NCBI RefSeq assembly: GCF_051209875.1
Contig: NZ_JBNTQY010000001.1
Coordinates: 1,488,001 to 1,552,000 of the forward strand
Direction: 5' to 3'
DNA: 64,000 nt
From: Emticicia sp051209875
GTDB taxonomy: Bacteria; Bacteroidota; Bacteroidia; Cytophagales; Spirosomataceae
Below are positions 51,521-61,717 of the stretch, one piece after another. Every line of letters starts with the position of its first letter. Within the stretch, counting starts at the first letter, position 1. The notes under the pieces were generated by a model. The model made no database searches and was not told the origin of the DNA. It saw nothing but the letters and a program-made list of their open reading frames with translations. Made by a program: the position numbers and the translations under genes.

Positions 51521-53695
51521 ATGTTTAGGAAAAAAAGAAACGCTCAAATTATAGCATTTGTATTAATGCTGATAGGCAGTTTGCATTCTAATGCTCAGGG
51601 TTTGCCAACTATTATCGAATGGCAAAAGTGCTATGGATGGAATGGCTGGTATGCTGATGAAGGGAGTAAAATTATATCCATCTCCAACGGTAACTATGCA
51701 GCCGTTGGAAAAAAAGCCTTAGACGGCTTTGAAACCATTTGGATATCTAACATAAATAGGAAAGGTGACCTGATATGGGAAACAACCATCTTTGATGATC
51801 AGTCCTATACTGGCTTCAAAGGGATAGATATTATTCAAAGTACCGACGGTGGTTTTATTGTATTAGGAAGAGTAAACAATTTACAGAAACTAAGATTTAA
51901 TGCTACCAATGGCCGTCAGATAGCTGAGCAGAAAGGACAAGGTTTTTATGATAATTTAGTCGTTAAGCTCAATAGTGAGGGCAGAATGGTTTGGTTTAAG
52001 GTTTTGGGAGGTTCGGGTGAAGATATACCTGTAAAGATTATTCAGACTGGTGATAATAATTTATTATTATTGAGTTACACAACTTCATTGGATGGAGATT
52101 TAGTAAACTCTAATAAAAATACTGTTGGCTTTAATCGTGATTTGTGGGTCGCAAAGCTAAACCAAGATAATGGAAATATCATTTCAAAAAAATGTATCGG
52201 TGGTAGTGGGGATGAAATAGCTTCCGATATTAAACAAACTTCTGATGGGGGGTATGTGATTGTTGGTAGTACCACTTCTAATGATGCTGAAATTAGTCCA
52301 AATAAGGGTGGGAAAGATATTTTGGCGGTGAAGATGGATGCTTCATTGAATGTCTCATGGAAAAAAACTTATGGGGGAAGTCAAAGTGACGAAGCTCGTA
52401 AGATAGTAGCCTTATCGAATGGGGATTTAATTGTTGGAATTACTTCTAATTCAATGAATAATGACTTTGATAATCCCATAAGTGGTGATTTTCCAAACAA
52501 TTATGAAGGAAATATTTGGTTGTTTAAGCTCAATTCGAGTGGAGATTTTCAAAAAAGAAAAATTTTAGGAGGTTCAGGGAATGATGTATTAAATGATTTA
52601 ATACCTACGCAAGATGGTAACTTTGCAATCACAGGGTCAACCAAATCATCCAATGGAAATATCACTGATCGTGGACGAATAGCCAATAATAATTTTGCAA
52701 GTTATGATGTAGTTGTGATGAAAGTGACAAGCAATTTTGATCTTATTTGGGAAAAAACGGCTGGTGGTTCGGCTGATGATGAAGGGAATGGATTGGTTGA
52801 AAGCGAAGATGGTACATTTGTTACAATTGGTACCACCCAATCTTTTGATGGGGATGTATCAGGTAATCATTATCATGAACAAGATAGCCATGATATATGG
52901 TTGGTAAAACTCAATTATAGTTGTCAGGCAAATATTACAACCGATAAGGATTTCATAGCTACCAATACTGATATACTTGCCTCTGAAACAGTGAGTACCT
53001 CAGATAAAGTAACTAAAAATTCTTCTATTCACTATGGAGCTGGTAAAAGCATCGATATTACTTCAGGTTTTGATTCAGAATTGGGAAGTGTATTAGAATT
53101 TAATTTGAGTGGATGCAATGATATTTCAGCAACTGAGAGCCGTCCAATTCAGATAAAAATAGCCAATGAATGTAGAGAAGGTGGCATGAAATTTAAATTT
53201 TTGCCTTTTACTCCTAATTCGGACTTATCACAATACCGGATGTCTATTCAAAATCTTAGTCCTAAAATTGAATTTAATTTTTCTGGGAATACACTTATTA
53301 CGAAAAATAATATTCCAGATAATGGAAATGCCTATTTTGTATTGACGGTATCAAGGGATGGATATGAAGACTTTAGTTATCAAGGATATACCAGTACCTG
53401 TGAGCATGATAATGCTCCTATCAATTGTCCAGAAAACAATGAAAATGTGATTCTTGATAAAGATTACTATCAAGCTGGTGAAACTTTTACTGCAAAATGG
53501 ACTGGGACCTTATTGCCACAACAGTCATTGAATTGGTTTATTGAAAATGTTACAATAATATCTAATTCTGGGACTTCATGTACGGGTAGAATTGACGCTT
53601 TTCCAGCTCACATTCAAGCACAACCAAGTTCGTTACCTGACGGTTCTCGTCCTTGTCATGGTGCGATAAGAGTTGATTTTAGAGGTAGTAAGTAG
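51521..53695 (+). CDS. Secreted beta-propeller-like protein with internal GCN domain
   Basis: 724 residues from the ATG at 51521, with a GTG ten codons upstream rejected. Signal peptide MFRKKRNAQIIAFVLMLIGS ends near SNAQ. Residues 25-465 are about seven repeats of 'KxxGGSGxDxAxxIxxTxDGGYVIxGxTxSxDGD', a beta-propeller-like surface family. Residues 470-538 hold the domain YGAGKSIDITSGFDSELGS ... LSGCN that ends four other proteins in the window, but here 180 further residues follow (two Ig- or jelly-roll-like domains, Cys-containing). No catalytic residues. Terminator at 53716. Probable surface protein of unknown role. Confidence 0.8.
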   Translation: MFRKKRNAQIIAFVLMLIGSLHSNAQGLPTIIEWQKCYGWNGWYADEGSKIISISNGNYAAVGKKALDGFETIWISNINRKGDLIWETTIFDDQSYTGFKGIDIIQSTDGGFIVLGRVNNLQKLRFNATNGRQIAEQKGQGFYDNLVVKLNSEGRMVWFKVLGGSGEDIPVKIIQTGDNNLLLLSYTTSLDGDLVNSNKNTVGFNRDLWVAKLNQDNGNIISKKCIGGSGDEIASDIKQTSDGGYVIVGSTTSNDAEISPNKGGKDILAVKMDASLNVSWKKTYGGSQSDEARKIVALSNGDLIVGITSNSMNNDFDNPISGDFPNNYEGNIWLFKLNSSGDFQKRKILGGSGNDVLNDLIPTQDGNFAITGSTKSSNGNITDRGRIANNNFASYDVVVMKVTSNFDLIWEKTAGGSADDEGNGLVESEDGTFVTIGTTQSFDGDVSGNHYHEQDSHDIWLVKLNYSCQANITTDKDFIATNTDILASETVSTSDKVTKNSSIHYGAGKSIDITSGFDSELGSVLEFNLSGCNDISATESRPIQIKIANECREGGMKFKFLPFTPNSDLSQYRMSIQNLSPKIEFNFSGNTLITKNNIPDNGNAYFVLTVSRDGYEDFSYQGYTSTCEHDNAPINCPENNENVILDKDYYQAGETFTAKWTGTLLPQQSLNWFIENVTIISNSGTSCTGRIDAFPAHIQAQPSSLPDGSRPCHGAIRVDFRGSK

Positions 53696-53715
53696 CAAAT
53701 GTATGAAATTATAAG

Positions 53716-53750
53716 TCCTCTCAGATAAACCTTATCTGAGAGGATTTTTT
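53716..53750 (+). terminator. Intrinsic terminator after the propeller protein gene
   Basis: 13-bp perfect stem TCCTCTCAGATAA / TTATCTGAGAGGA, 3-base loop, six-T tail. Confidence 0.9.
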
Positions 53751-53768
53751 ATTTTGCTTTTTACTCGT

Positions 53769-53776
53769 TATTTTTG
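53769..53776 (+). promoter_or_regulatory. Promoter -7 box of the esterase gene
   Basis: TATTTTTG, matching TAnnTTTG, lies between the upstream terminator and the ATG at 53903. The leader would be about 120 nt. Confidence 0.35.
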
Positions 53777-53902
53777 CAGATATTTTAAGTACCCAATGAT
53801 ATAAATTATTCACTTAGCAAGATGTTTTGCAAGGTATATAATTATCAACGAAACAAATTGTTTGATGTTGATTTCTCACTTAACCAAAGAATTCTGCTGA
53901 CA

Positions 53903-56209
53903 ATGCGAAAACCAAGCATTACCATTCTATTATTATTGATTGCCTTTACAAGTTTTTCTCAAATAACAATCAATTTACCGTTATCAAGAAGTGTATTTCA
54001 AAGAGATAATAAAAACTCATCTGCTATTTACATCTCTGGGAACTATGATGATGTCCTCGAAAAAATTGAGGCAAGGCTAGTACCTATCAAACAAGGTCAA
54101 GGTACAGCTACTGATTGGGTAATATTAACTGACAAACCAGAGAATGGAACTTTTGTAGGTACTATCAAAGGTACAGGTGGATGGTATCAGTTGCAAGTGA
54201 GAGGCTGGAAAAACGGGGTAATAGTTGCTCAACCAATTGTAGATAGGGTAGGTATCGGCGAAGTATTTCTAATTACAGGACAGTCAAATGCTGAAGGAAA
54301 ACGTAATTTTGGTGAAAAACCTTCAATTGATGACCGTGTTAATTGTTTTGATTACCAAAAAATTGATTTTTTAGATGACCTTCCACCTTTTAAAGCTTTT
54401 TCTCATTTAGAAACAAACTCATCAATCGCTCCACGTGGGCAAGGACCATGGTGCTGGGGTGAATTAGGTGACCTCTTAGCTAAGCGACTTAATGTTCCTA
54501 TAATGTTCTTTAATGCGGCCTATGAAGGGTCTTCAATTGAAAATTGGTACAGTAGCTCTATAGGAGTTCCAACAATACACCCAGGTTTTTTATTTACTTA
54601 TCCTCATGAAACACCTTATTCTTATATAAGAACCACCTTGCAGTATTATGTATCGCAATTAGGAATGCGTGCTGTTTTATGGTGTCAAGGTGAGTCAGAA
54701 TTGGACTTGAAAACGACAGAGGATTACTATGCAACGGCATTAAAAAAAGTAATTGATAAAAGTAGAGCCGATTCTGGAAAAAAACTTAGCTGGGTCATTG
54801 CTCGTACTTCGCTAACAAAATTTGACCAGACAAGTCCTGCTATTATTAAAGCACAAAATAGACTAATTAATCCGGCAGATGGCATTTTTGAAGGACCATA
54901 TACTGACTCGATACAAGTTCCTCGAACCGAAGGTGTTCATTTTCAAAATTTATCTTCTAATAATGCTGGCATCACTGATTTAGCAAAAGCATGGGATAAA
55001 AAACTAAATGATACCTTTTTCAATCAATCTGTTCCTTTTTCAGCAGCACCTATTTTGGCTTTGAAAGCTACTTGTGCTACATTCGATAAAGTTACGTTAA
55101 GTTTACCTTCAAATTATACATCTTTGCAATGGTCGAATAATACAAATGCAACTACTCTTACTGCTGCTAACGGCGTGTATAGCTGCCTTGCTCGTGACCA
55201 AACTGGAAATTACTTTTTTACTTCCAGTATTGATGTAAAGAATGCTTTTCCAACCAAAATTCCTTTTGCTTTTCCTAAGAAAAGTGCTTTTTTCTGTGAG
55301 GGGACTAGTACAGATTTATTGACAGATTCACCTGATTTTAACTCTTTTTTATGGAGTACCGGTGAAACACAAAAGCAAATTTCTGTAAAAACATCAGGCA
55401 CATTTACGGTTCGTGGTATCAATGCTATTGGATGTGGTTCGCAGGAGTCTAATTCAGTAGTTACGCAGTCACTTATCCCTCCTGGAAAGCCAGTAATTTA
55501 TCAAAGTGATAATGTGATTTGTGAAGGCAATTCTATCACACTGGCCTCGACAAGTACAAAAGAAAATACATGGAGTAACAATGAAATAGGACCTGTTATT
55601 TCGATTAATAAAGCAGGGGATTATAGTATAACGGTGAAGGCAAAAGACGAAAATGGATGTATTTCAGTGAGTTCAGACCCAGCCATATTTTCAATTAAAG
55701 CACGACCTGAGACGCCAGAAATAACCCAAGTAGGAGCGTTTACACTTCAAGCAAAACAAAAAACAGAATTGCTCAATTTAAGTTATGAGTGGAAAAAAGA
55801 TGGTGTACTTTCTCCAAATAAGACAGCTTTTTTGAAAGCAACCCAAGCAAGTTTTTTTACTGTATCTTCAATCAAAAACTATACGCTGGCTGATAACAAA
55901 AGTATTACATGTCGCTCGAATCTTTCAGGTGCATTTTCTTTTATTCCAGATGTTAGTATTGAAAATGTTATCATTTATCCAAATCCTTCACCTGATGGTC
56001 TTGTAATGTTTGAAGCAAAAAGCGATGTATCAGATTTTACATTAATAGTTTACTCTTTAAAAGGACAAATTGTTTATTCAGCTCCTATCCCTGCTCTCAC
56101 CGAGCGTCGTGTAGTAGATTTGTCATTTTTAAATGAAGGTAAATATTTTGTTAAAATACTCAATGATACTTTTGAAGAAACCAAGCAAATTTGGATTGAG
56201 AAAAAATGA
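53903..56209 (+). CDS. Secreted SASA-type carbohydrate esterase with T9SS tail
   Basis: 768 residues from the ATG at 53903 (the longer frame has no signal peptide). Signal peptide MRKPSITILLLLIAFTSFSQ. The sialate O-acetylesterase (SASA/SGNH) block carries GQSNAEG (Ser nucleophile), WCQGESE and RTEGVHF (His). Ig-like modules follow (ALKATCATFDKVTLSL, CEGTSTDLLTDS, CEGNSITLASTS). The last ~80 residues are a T9SS type-A sorting domain (VIIYPNPSPDG ... GKYFVKIL). It should be exported by T9SS to the surface or medium to remove acetyl groups from polysaccharide. Its stop codon directly abuts the uvrC stop. Confidence 0.88.
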   Translation: MRKPSITILLLLIAFTSFSQITINLPLSRSVFQRDNKNSSAIYISGNYDDVLEKIEARLVPIKQGQGTATDWVILTDKPENGTFVGTIKGTGGWYQLQVRGWKNGVIVAQPIVDRVGIGEVFLITGQSNAEGKRNFGEKPSIDDRVNCFDYQKIDFLDDLPPFKAFSHLETNSSIAPRGQGPWCWGELGDLLAKRLNVPIMFFNAAYEGSSIENWYSSSIGVPTIHPGFLFTYPHETPYSYIRTTLQYYVSQLGMRAVLWCQGESELDLKTTEDYYATALKKVIDKSRADSGKKLSWVIARTSLTKFDQTSPAIIKAQNRLINPADGIFEGPYTDSIQVPRTEGVHFQNLSSNNAGITDLAKAWDKKLNDTFFNQSVPFSAAPILALKATCATFDKVTLSLPSNYTSLQWSNNTNATTLTAANGVYSCLARDQTGNYFFTSSIDVKNAFPTKIPFAFPKKSAFFCEGTSTDLLTDSPDFNSFLWSTGETQKQISVKTSGTFTVRGINAIGCGSQESNSVVTQSLIPPGKPVIYQSDNVICEGNSITLASTSTKENTWSNNEIGPVISINKAGDYSITVKAKDENGCISVSSDPAIFSIKARPETPEITQVGAFTLQAKQKTELLNLSYEWKKDGVLSPNKTAFLKATQASFFTVSSIKNYTLADNKSITCRSNLSGAFSFIPDVSIENVIIYPNPSPDGLVMFEAKSDVSDFTLIVYSLKGQIVYSAPIPALTERRVVDLSFLNEGKYFVKILNDTFEETKQIWIEKK

Positions 56210-58024
56210 TCAACTTTCTTTCTCAAGAAACTCTTTGATTCGATGTGTTTTGTCTTTACCAATCAATTGAATAAGTTCTTCTTCTGGAGCATTTTTTATA
56301 TTTGAAATAGTTTTGAATTGTTTCAAAACCTTTGTCGCTGTGAGTTTGCCAATGCCATCGGCACTTTCAAGGCTACTAATTAAAAAATTCTTACTTCTTC
56401 TATCTCGATGATGAGTGATACCAAAACGGTGAGCTTCATCTCGGCAGCGTTGGATGAGTTTCAACGATTCTGATTTTTTGTCTATGTACAAGGGCAATGT
56501 ATCCTCAGGAAAATAGATTTCTTCCAAACGTTTGGCAATGCCCACAATTGGGACTTGTCCATAAATGTTAAGTTCTTTGAGTGCTTCGCAAGCTGCTGAA
56601 AGTTGCCCTTTGCCACCATCAATGATGATAAGGTCAGGTAAATCGGCTTTTTCTTCCAAAAGTCGAGCATAACGCCTGCCAACTACTTCTTTCATTGTCG
56701 CAAAATCATTGGGACCTTCTACTGTTTTAGGAATATAATGTCTATAATCTCGAACTGATGGTTGACCATTAATGAAACATACCATCGCCGAAACAGGATT
56801 AGTCCCTTGAATATTCGAGTTATCAAAACACTCGATGTGGCGTGGAATGGTTTTTAGTTGTAAATCTTGTTTCAACTTAACCAATACTCTGTCTCGTTTA
56901 TTGGTTGCTCCGCTTGCTGCAATTGCCTCACGTTCTGCTTTTTCTCTTTGGAAATACATCACATTTTTCAATGACATATCCATTAGTTTTCGCTTATCTC
57001 CGATTTGAGGTACCGCAATTTCAGCTTTCATATCAATATCTAATGGAATATTTGATACGATTTCCTTCGATTCACTTTCATATTTCTGACGAAGCTCAAT
57101 GATAAGCATCGTTAAAATTTCTTCTTCTGTTTCATCTAACTTCTTTTTTACTTCAAGCGTTTGGCTTTGCGTAATTGTACCATTGATGACTTTGAGATAA
57201 TTGATATAAGCCGAATTTTCGTCAGAAACTATACTAAAAACATCCAAATCTTTGATTGCTGGATTAACAACAGTTGCCTTACTTTGGTAGTTTTGTAAGA
57301 AATCTAATTTTAATTTAAATTGATGGGCATCTTCAAAAGCCAATTTTTGAGCTGATTCTTGCATTCGTTGCACAAAATATTGCTTGGCAGGGGCAAGACT
57401 ACCTCGTAAAATATTATGTACTTGCTCTATCTCTTTGTTGTATTCTTCTTCCGACTGACGGTTTTCGCAAGGTCCTTTACAGTTACCAATATGGTATTCT
57501 AAGCAAATTTTGTATTTTTTGGAGGCAACATTCTCTTCCGAAAGATTCAAGATACAAGTGCGAATGGTGTATAATTGACTGAACATTTCAAGCAAAGCAT
57601 ACATGGCTTTTGAATTGACAAACGGGCCATAAAGCTTACCTTTTGTTTTATCTTCAATCCTTCGTGTAGTGATTACTCGTGGAAAACGCTCATTGGTGAC
57701 ACACACATAAGGATACATTTTATCGTCTCTTAGCAAAATATTGAAACGAGGTTGGTATTTTTTTATGAGCGTATTTTCGAGTAAAAGAGCATCAAATTCG
57801 GTAGGTACGATGGTGAATTCTAATTTGCGAATACAAATAACCAAACGGCGAGTTTTACGGTCGTGTCGATTGAAGTTATAGAAATAACTGCTAACTCTAT
57901 TTTTTAAATTTTTGGCTTTTCCAACGTAAATCACTTCACCTGTTTCATCAAAATAACGATAAACCCCTGGTTCTTCGGGAAGTTTGGATAATTCGGCTTT
58001 ATAATCGAATATAATTTCAGACAT
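56210..58024 (-). CDS. uvrC: Excinuclease ABC subunit C
   Basis: 604 residues, normal length, from MSEIIFDYKAELSKLPEEPG at 58024. An in-frame extension of 49 residues upstream was rejected because the GIY-YIG domain begins right after this Met. N-terminal GIY-YIG nuclease (GVYRYFDETGEVIYVGKAKN), a Cys-containing central segment (CLEYHIGNCKGPCE), UVR helices, RNase H-like second nuclease (CFDNSNIQG, DLIIIDGGKGQL) and C-terminal helix-hairpin-helix pair. Makes both incisions in nucleotide excision repair with UvrA/UvrB. Confidence 0.97.
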   Translation of the reverse strand: MSEIIFDYKAELSKLPEEPGVYRYFDETGEVIYVGKAKNLKNRVSSYFYNFNRHDRKTRRLVICIRKLEFTIVPTEFDALLLENTLIKKYQPRFNILLRDDKMYPYVCVTNERFPRVITTRRIEDKTKGKLYGPFVNSKAMYALLEMFSQLYTIRTCILNLSEENVASKKYKICLEYHIGNCKGPCENRQSEEEYNKEIEQVHNILRGSLAPAKQYFVQRMQESAQKLAFEDAHQFKLKLDFLQNYQSKATVVNPAIKDLDVFSIVSDENSAYINYLKVINGTITQSQTLEVKKKLDETEEEILTMLIIELRQKYESESKEIVSNIPLDIDMKAEIAVPQIGDKRKLMDMSLKNVMYFQREKAEREAIAASGATNKRDRVLVKLKQDLQLKTIPRHIECFDNSNIQGTNPVSAMVCFINGQPSVRDYRHYIPKTVEGPNDFATMKEVVGRRYARLLEEKADLPDLIIIDGGKGQLSAACEALKELNIYGQVPIVGIAKRLEEIYFPEDTLPLYIDKKSESLKLIQRCRDEAHRFGITHHRDRRSKNFLISSLESADGIGKLTATKVLKQFKTISNIKNAPEEELIQLIGKDKTHRIKEFLEKES

Positions 58025-58233
58025 ATTGTGAAAGTAAAATAGGCGTTCAAAAATAACAGTTCTTTGTGCAAATGCGTTCGAGTTGAGGAAATAATTTGAC
58101 CCGAGTGTATTTATTTTTTCTAAATTTCCACATAAACGATCTACATATCTATTAAACCTGCTTTGCGTCAAAAATAAAATGATTTAATGGTTCAATAATT
58201 TTTTGAATCTTAACCTTTTGGCGAGATAATATT

Positions 58234-58241
58234 TATTTTTG
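58234..58241 (+). promoter_or_regulatory. Promoter -7 box of the sugar dehydrogenase operon
   Basis: TATTTTTG matches TAnnTTTG, with transcription expected near 58247. This favours the ATG at 58268 over the one at 58256. Confidence 0.4.
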
Positions 58242-58267
58242 TTTTGGAAATCCCAATGACAACTGAT

Positions 58268-60559
58268 ATGAAAAATATGACAACGCTGTGGCTAAAATTA
58301 ACAATTTTATTGATATTTTTTGGTTTAATAAGCCAAGCACAACCTTCTGGATTTATTGATGAGGTAATCTCAAATGAATGGAATTCACCAACCGGTCTCA
58401 CCTTTGATGCCAATGGAAGAATGTATGTTTGGGAAAAAAGTGGTAAAGTTTTTATTGTCGAAAATGGGATAAAACAAAAGCTTCCCATTATTGATATTTC
58501 GGAAGAAGTACTCAATTATGGCGACCATGGACTCAATGGTTTTGCTCTTGACCCTAATTTTCAGAAAAATGGCTATGTTTATTTGATGTACGCCGCTAAA
58601 CGCCACCATGTATTGTTTTTTGGAAAACCTTCATATAATCCTGATGATGATAGCCCGTTTCAGAATACTATTGGGCGAATTACCCGATATACACTCATTG
58701 CCAGCAAAGATTTTAAAACAATTGATTCTACTTCAAGAAAAATATTAGTTGGTGAATCTGCTACTACAGGTATTCCCATTTTGGTTGATAATCATGGCGT
58801 AGGTTCATTGGTTTTTGCTGCTGATGGAACACTTTTGGCCACCGTCGGTGATGGTGCCGTTGCCACCGAAGGAGTGGTAGATGATTCACAAAACGCATGG
58901 TTTCAAGAAGCTATCAAATTAGGTTTTATAAGTGCTGATCAAAATATCAATGCCTTTAAAAGCCAATCTTTAAACTCATTATCAGGTAAAATCTTGCGAA
59001 TTGACCCAAACACTGGTGATGGAATTGCCTCAAATCCATATTTTGAAAGCAACAATCCTCGCTCTGCCAAATCACGGATTTGGAGTATAGGGCTAAGAAA
59101 TCCATTCCGTTTTTCAATTAAACCTAATACAGGAAGTAGCAAAGTAAGCGATGGAAATCCTGGAATGATATTCTTAGGTGATGTGGGTTGGTTTCATCGT
59201 GAGGAAATTAATATTGTCACCAAAGGTGGGCAAAATTTTGGTTGGCCAACTTATGAAGGTATTGATTTTGTCAATAAATCATATCAAAATTCCCCTTATG
59301 CTGCTCCAGCTACTTTTCAAAAGCCAGTCATTGATTGGCGTGGAACGGTGGCACAAGGCTTGATTAATGGTGAACCTTTTGCTGTAAATTCGCCACAATT
59401 CAAAGGTAATTCGTTTAATGGAATTGCATCTATTGGGGGGCTTTGGTACAATTATTCACAGTTTCCAAGAGAATACCAAAACTTATATTATCATGCCGAT
59501 TATGAAGGTTGGATAAAAGCCTTTAAATTTGATGAGAAAAATAATCCAGTTGAAGTCATTGATTTTGTGGATGAGGTACATCCTACTTGTTTGGCTATTA
59601 ACCCTAAAGATGGAGCGATTTATTATACTAATTATTTTTACCCAAATATTCAGGAAATAAGACGATTGTCATACAATCCCAATGCTAATCGTAAACCTAA
59701 TATTGTACAAACAGCAACACCCATTTATGGAAAATCTCCTTTGAAAGTAAATTTTAAAGCAGACCAATCAAGCGATCCAGAAGGTACATCTTTAAAATAT
59801 GAATGGGACTTTGGTGATGGGAAAACTTCAAATGATGCTAATCCTGAACATATTTATGAGTCGAAAGGCGTTTCTGCTACCTATTATGCCATTGTAAAAG
59901 TAACTGATGCAGCAGGACTAACAGCTACAAAAACACTGAGGGTTTTTGTAGATAATTCACCACCTGTCATCCAAAGTACAAGTATTGATAAGATAGATTC
60001 TTTTGATAATTTGAAAGATTTTCCAATAATACTCAATGCTCAAGTCAGCGATGCTGAACAAACTCAAATAAATTATGTGTGGTCAGTAATGCTTTACCAT
60101 GATGACCATGTGCATCTGATTACAAGTTTCTATAAATCAAGTGGCGAGGCGATTTTAGGAACTGTTCCTTGTGATGCTCAAACCTATTTTTACAAAGTCT
60201 CACTTACTGTGACTGATTCAGAAGGGCTAAGTTCTACTTTTGAAAAAAAAATAAGACCCAAATGTTCAGGCTCAGAACCAGAGCCCTTGAGTATTTCGCC
60301 AGAAACTTCTCCTTTAGTAATTTTCCCTAATCCAACGAATGCTTCAATTGATATTTTCCCGATAAATGAAATAACAAATCGGAAAATAAAAATGGCTCTT
60401 TTTCAAACAAATGGAGTTATATTGCTTGAAAAAGAGGGTTTTTGGCAAGAAATGAAGCCATTAATCGAAAATGAATTGAAAAGAGTAGGGGAAGGGAATT
60501 TTTTATTAAAAATTAACTATGAAAACTTCTCGAAAACATTTAAAATTGTTAAGAATTAA
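58268..60559 (+). CDS. Secreted PQQ-type sugar dehydrogenase with PKD and T9SS tail
   Basis: 763 residues from the ATG at 58268; an ATG four codons upstream (58256) is also possible. Signal peptide MKNMTTLWLKLTILLIFFGL. The GSDH/sorbosone-type beta-propeller (residues ~20-480) shows DNHGVGSLVF, WSIGLRNPFRFSI and GQNFGWPTYEG, characteristic of soluble PQQ glucose dehydrogenases. A PKD domain follows (YEWDFGDGKTSNDANPEHIY), then an Ig-like region and a T9SS type-A tail (LVIFPNPTNASIDIF). Exported by T9SS, probably oxidising a sugar; PQQ use and substrate are inferred. The GH26-like gene starts 15 bp later and is probably in the same operon. Confidence 0.85.
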   Translation: MKNMTTLWLKLTILLIFFGLISQAQPSGFIDEVISNEWNSPTGLTFDANGRMYVWEKSGKVFIVENGIKQKLPIIDISEEVLNYGDHGLNGFALDPNFQKNGYVYLMYAAKRHHVLFFGKPSYNPDDDSPFQNTIGRITRYTLIASKDFKTIDSTSRKILVGESATTGIPILVDNHGVGSLVFAADGTLLATVGDGAVATEGVVDDSQNAWFQEAIKLGFISADQNINAFKSQSLNSLSGKILRIDPNTGDGIASNPYFESNNPRSAKSRIWSIGLRNPFRFSIKPNTGSSKVSDGNPGMIFLGDVGWFHREEINIVTKGGQNFGWPTYEGIDFVNKSYQNSPYAAPATFQKPVIDWRGTVAQGLINGEPFAVNSPQFKGNSFNGIASIGGLWYNYSQFPREYQNLYYHADYEGWIKAFKFDEKNNPVEVIDFVDEVHPTCLAINPKDGAIYYTNYFYPNIQEIRRLSYNPNANRKPNIVQTATPIYGKSPLKVNFKADQSSDPEGTSLKYEWDFGDGKTSNDANPEHIYESKGVSATYYAIVKVTDAAGLTATKTLRVFVDNSPPVIQSTSIDKIDSFDNLKDFPIILNAQVSDAEQTQINYVWSVMLYHDDHVHLITSFYKSSGEAILGTVPCDAQTYFYKVSLTVTDSEGLSSTFEKKIRPKCSGSEPEPLSISPETSPLVIFPNPTNASIDIFPINEITNRKIKMALFQTNGVILLEKEGFWQEMKPLIENELKRVGEGNFLLKINYENFSKTFKIVKN

Positions 60560-60574
60560 GCTCCAAAATTAGAA

Positions 60575-61708
60575 ATGTCTTTACAGAAAACAGTTACTTT
60601 AAGTTTTTTTGCTCTATTGATTTGCCTACATGTAAATGCCCAAAGTCTTTTCATTGGGCAAGATGAAGATGCGATTTATCATTATTTTCATATCGAAAAA
60701 AATGATGATTGTCTCACCTACCGTAATTTTCCTCAACCTGTTGGTTTGACACAATACATTGATATTTTCAAGTTAGAAGGTCTAAAAAAGCCTGTGGATA
60801 ATGGTGCTGGCTCGAATTGTGTCAAGAATATTTTGGATGATAATTGCCTAAAGCGATATAATAAAAATATCCCTTTTAATATGGCTATTGGGGTTTGGAT
60901 GAATAATGAATTAGAAATACAAAACCTTGTCAATGGCCTTTATGATGCAAAAATCAATGAATTGGCTGATTTTCTGAAAACTTATCCAAATGTGAAGTTT
61001 TATCTCAGAATTGGGTATGAATTTGATGGGCAATGGAATAAAGCTTACGAAGACCGCCGTAGATATATTGTAGCTTTTCAAAGGATTCATGATATTTTAA
61101 GGGTTAATTATGAAAAAACTAAAACCAATCGAAATTGGCTTTCAGTTTGGCAGGCTTGTACCTCTCCTATAGATGATATTATGGAAAATAAAATCGAAAA
61201 TATAGGTGATTGGTATCCAGGCGATAAATATGTCGATTTTTGTGGACTTTCTTGGTTTTTGGCAGGAACAAAAACTGCTCCGAAGTATGCTAATAGCACC
61301 AATGTAGTGTATAAACGTAGCCAAAGAAGTTTAGCCAATGAAATGATTTATTTTGCCAATTACAAAAGTAAGCCTGTGATGATTTGTGAAGCTACTCCTC
61401 AGGGCTATAACCTAAGCGGACTTTACAGGAAAAATATTGGCCCCTATTGGGATGGAATTGCTGGTGAAAATATAGTAAAACTTACACCTTTGCAAATATG
61501 GAATGAGTGGTATAAACCTTTCTTTGAGTTTATCGAAAAAAATAAGCAAACCATTAAAATTGTCGCCTATATCAACCAAAATTGGGACGAACAAACCAAG
61601 TGGACTTTGACAAAATCAGGTACTTATTGGGGCGATTCTCGCATTCAGACAAATGATAAAGTGAGCCAATGGTGGTCTGAGATGATCACAAATACTTGGG
61701 AGAAATAA
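60575..61708 (+). CDS. Secreted GH26-like glycoside hydrolase
   Basis: 377 residues with signal peptide MSLQKTVTLSFFALLICLHVNAQ. A (beta/alpha)8-type sequence with YLRIGYEFDGQWN, where the Glu fits the acid/base of GH26, and KPVMICEATPQG, where the Glu fits the nucleophile. GH26 enzymes cut beta-mannans or mixed beta-glucans. No T9SS tail or GCN domain, so it may stay in the periplasm or be released. It follows the T9SS sugar dehydrogenase by 15 bp, suggesting a joint polysaccharide-degrading role. Its stop lies 9 bp from the convergent regulator gene. Confidence 0.75.
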   Translation: MSLQKTVTLSFFALLICLHVNAQSLFIGQDEDAIYHYFHIEKNDDCLTYRNFPQPVGLTQYIDIFKLEGLKKPVDNGAGSNCVKNILDDNCLKRYNKNIPFNMAIGVWMNNELEIQNLVNGLYDAKINELADFLKTYPNVKFYLRIGYEFDGQWNKAYEDRRRYIVAFQRIHDILRVNYEKTKTNRNWLSVWQACTSPIDDIMENKIENIGDWYPGDKYVDFCGLSWFLAGTKTAPKYANSTNVVYKRSQRSLANEMIYFANYKSKPVMICEATPQGYNLSGLYRKNIGPYWDGIAGENIVKLTPLQIWNEWYKPFFEFIEKNKQTIKIVAYINQNWDEQTKWTLTKSGTYWGDSRIQTNDKVSQWWSEMITNTWEK

Positions 61709-61717
61709 TGAAAAATT

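Noticed and set aside
58025..58171. N-terminal extension of uvrC
   Set aside because: The 49 extra residues have no family match and the GIY-YIG domain begins right after the Met at 58024.
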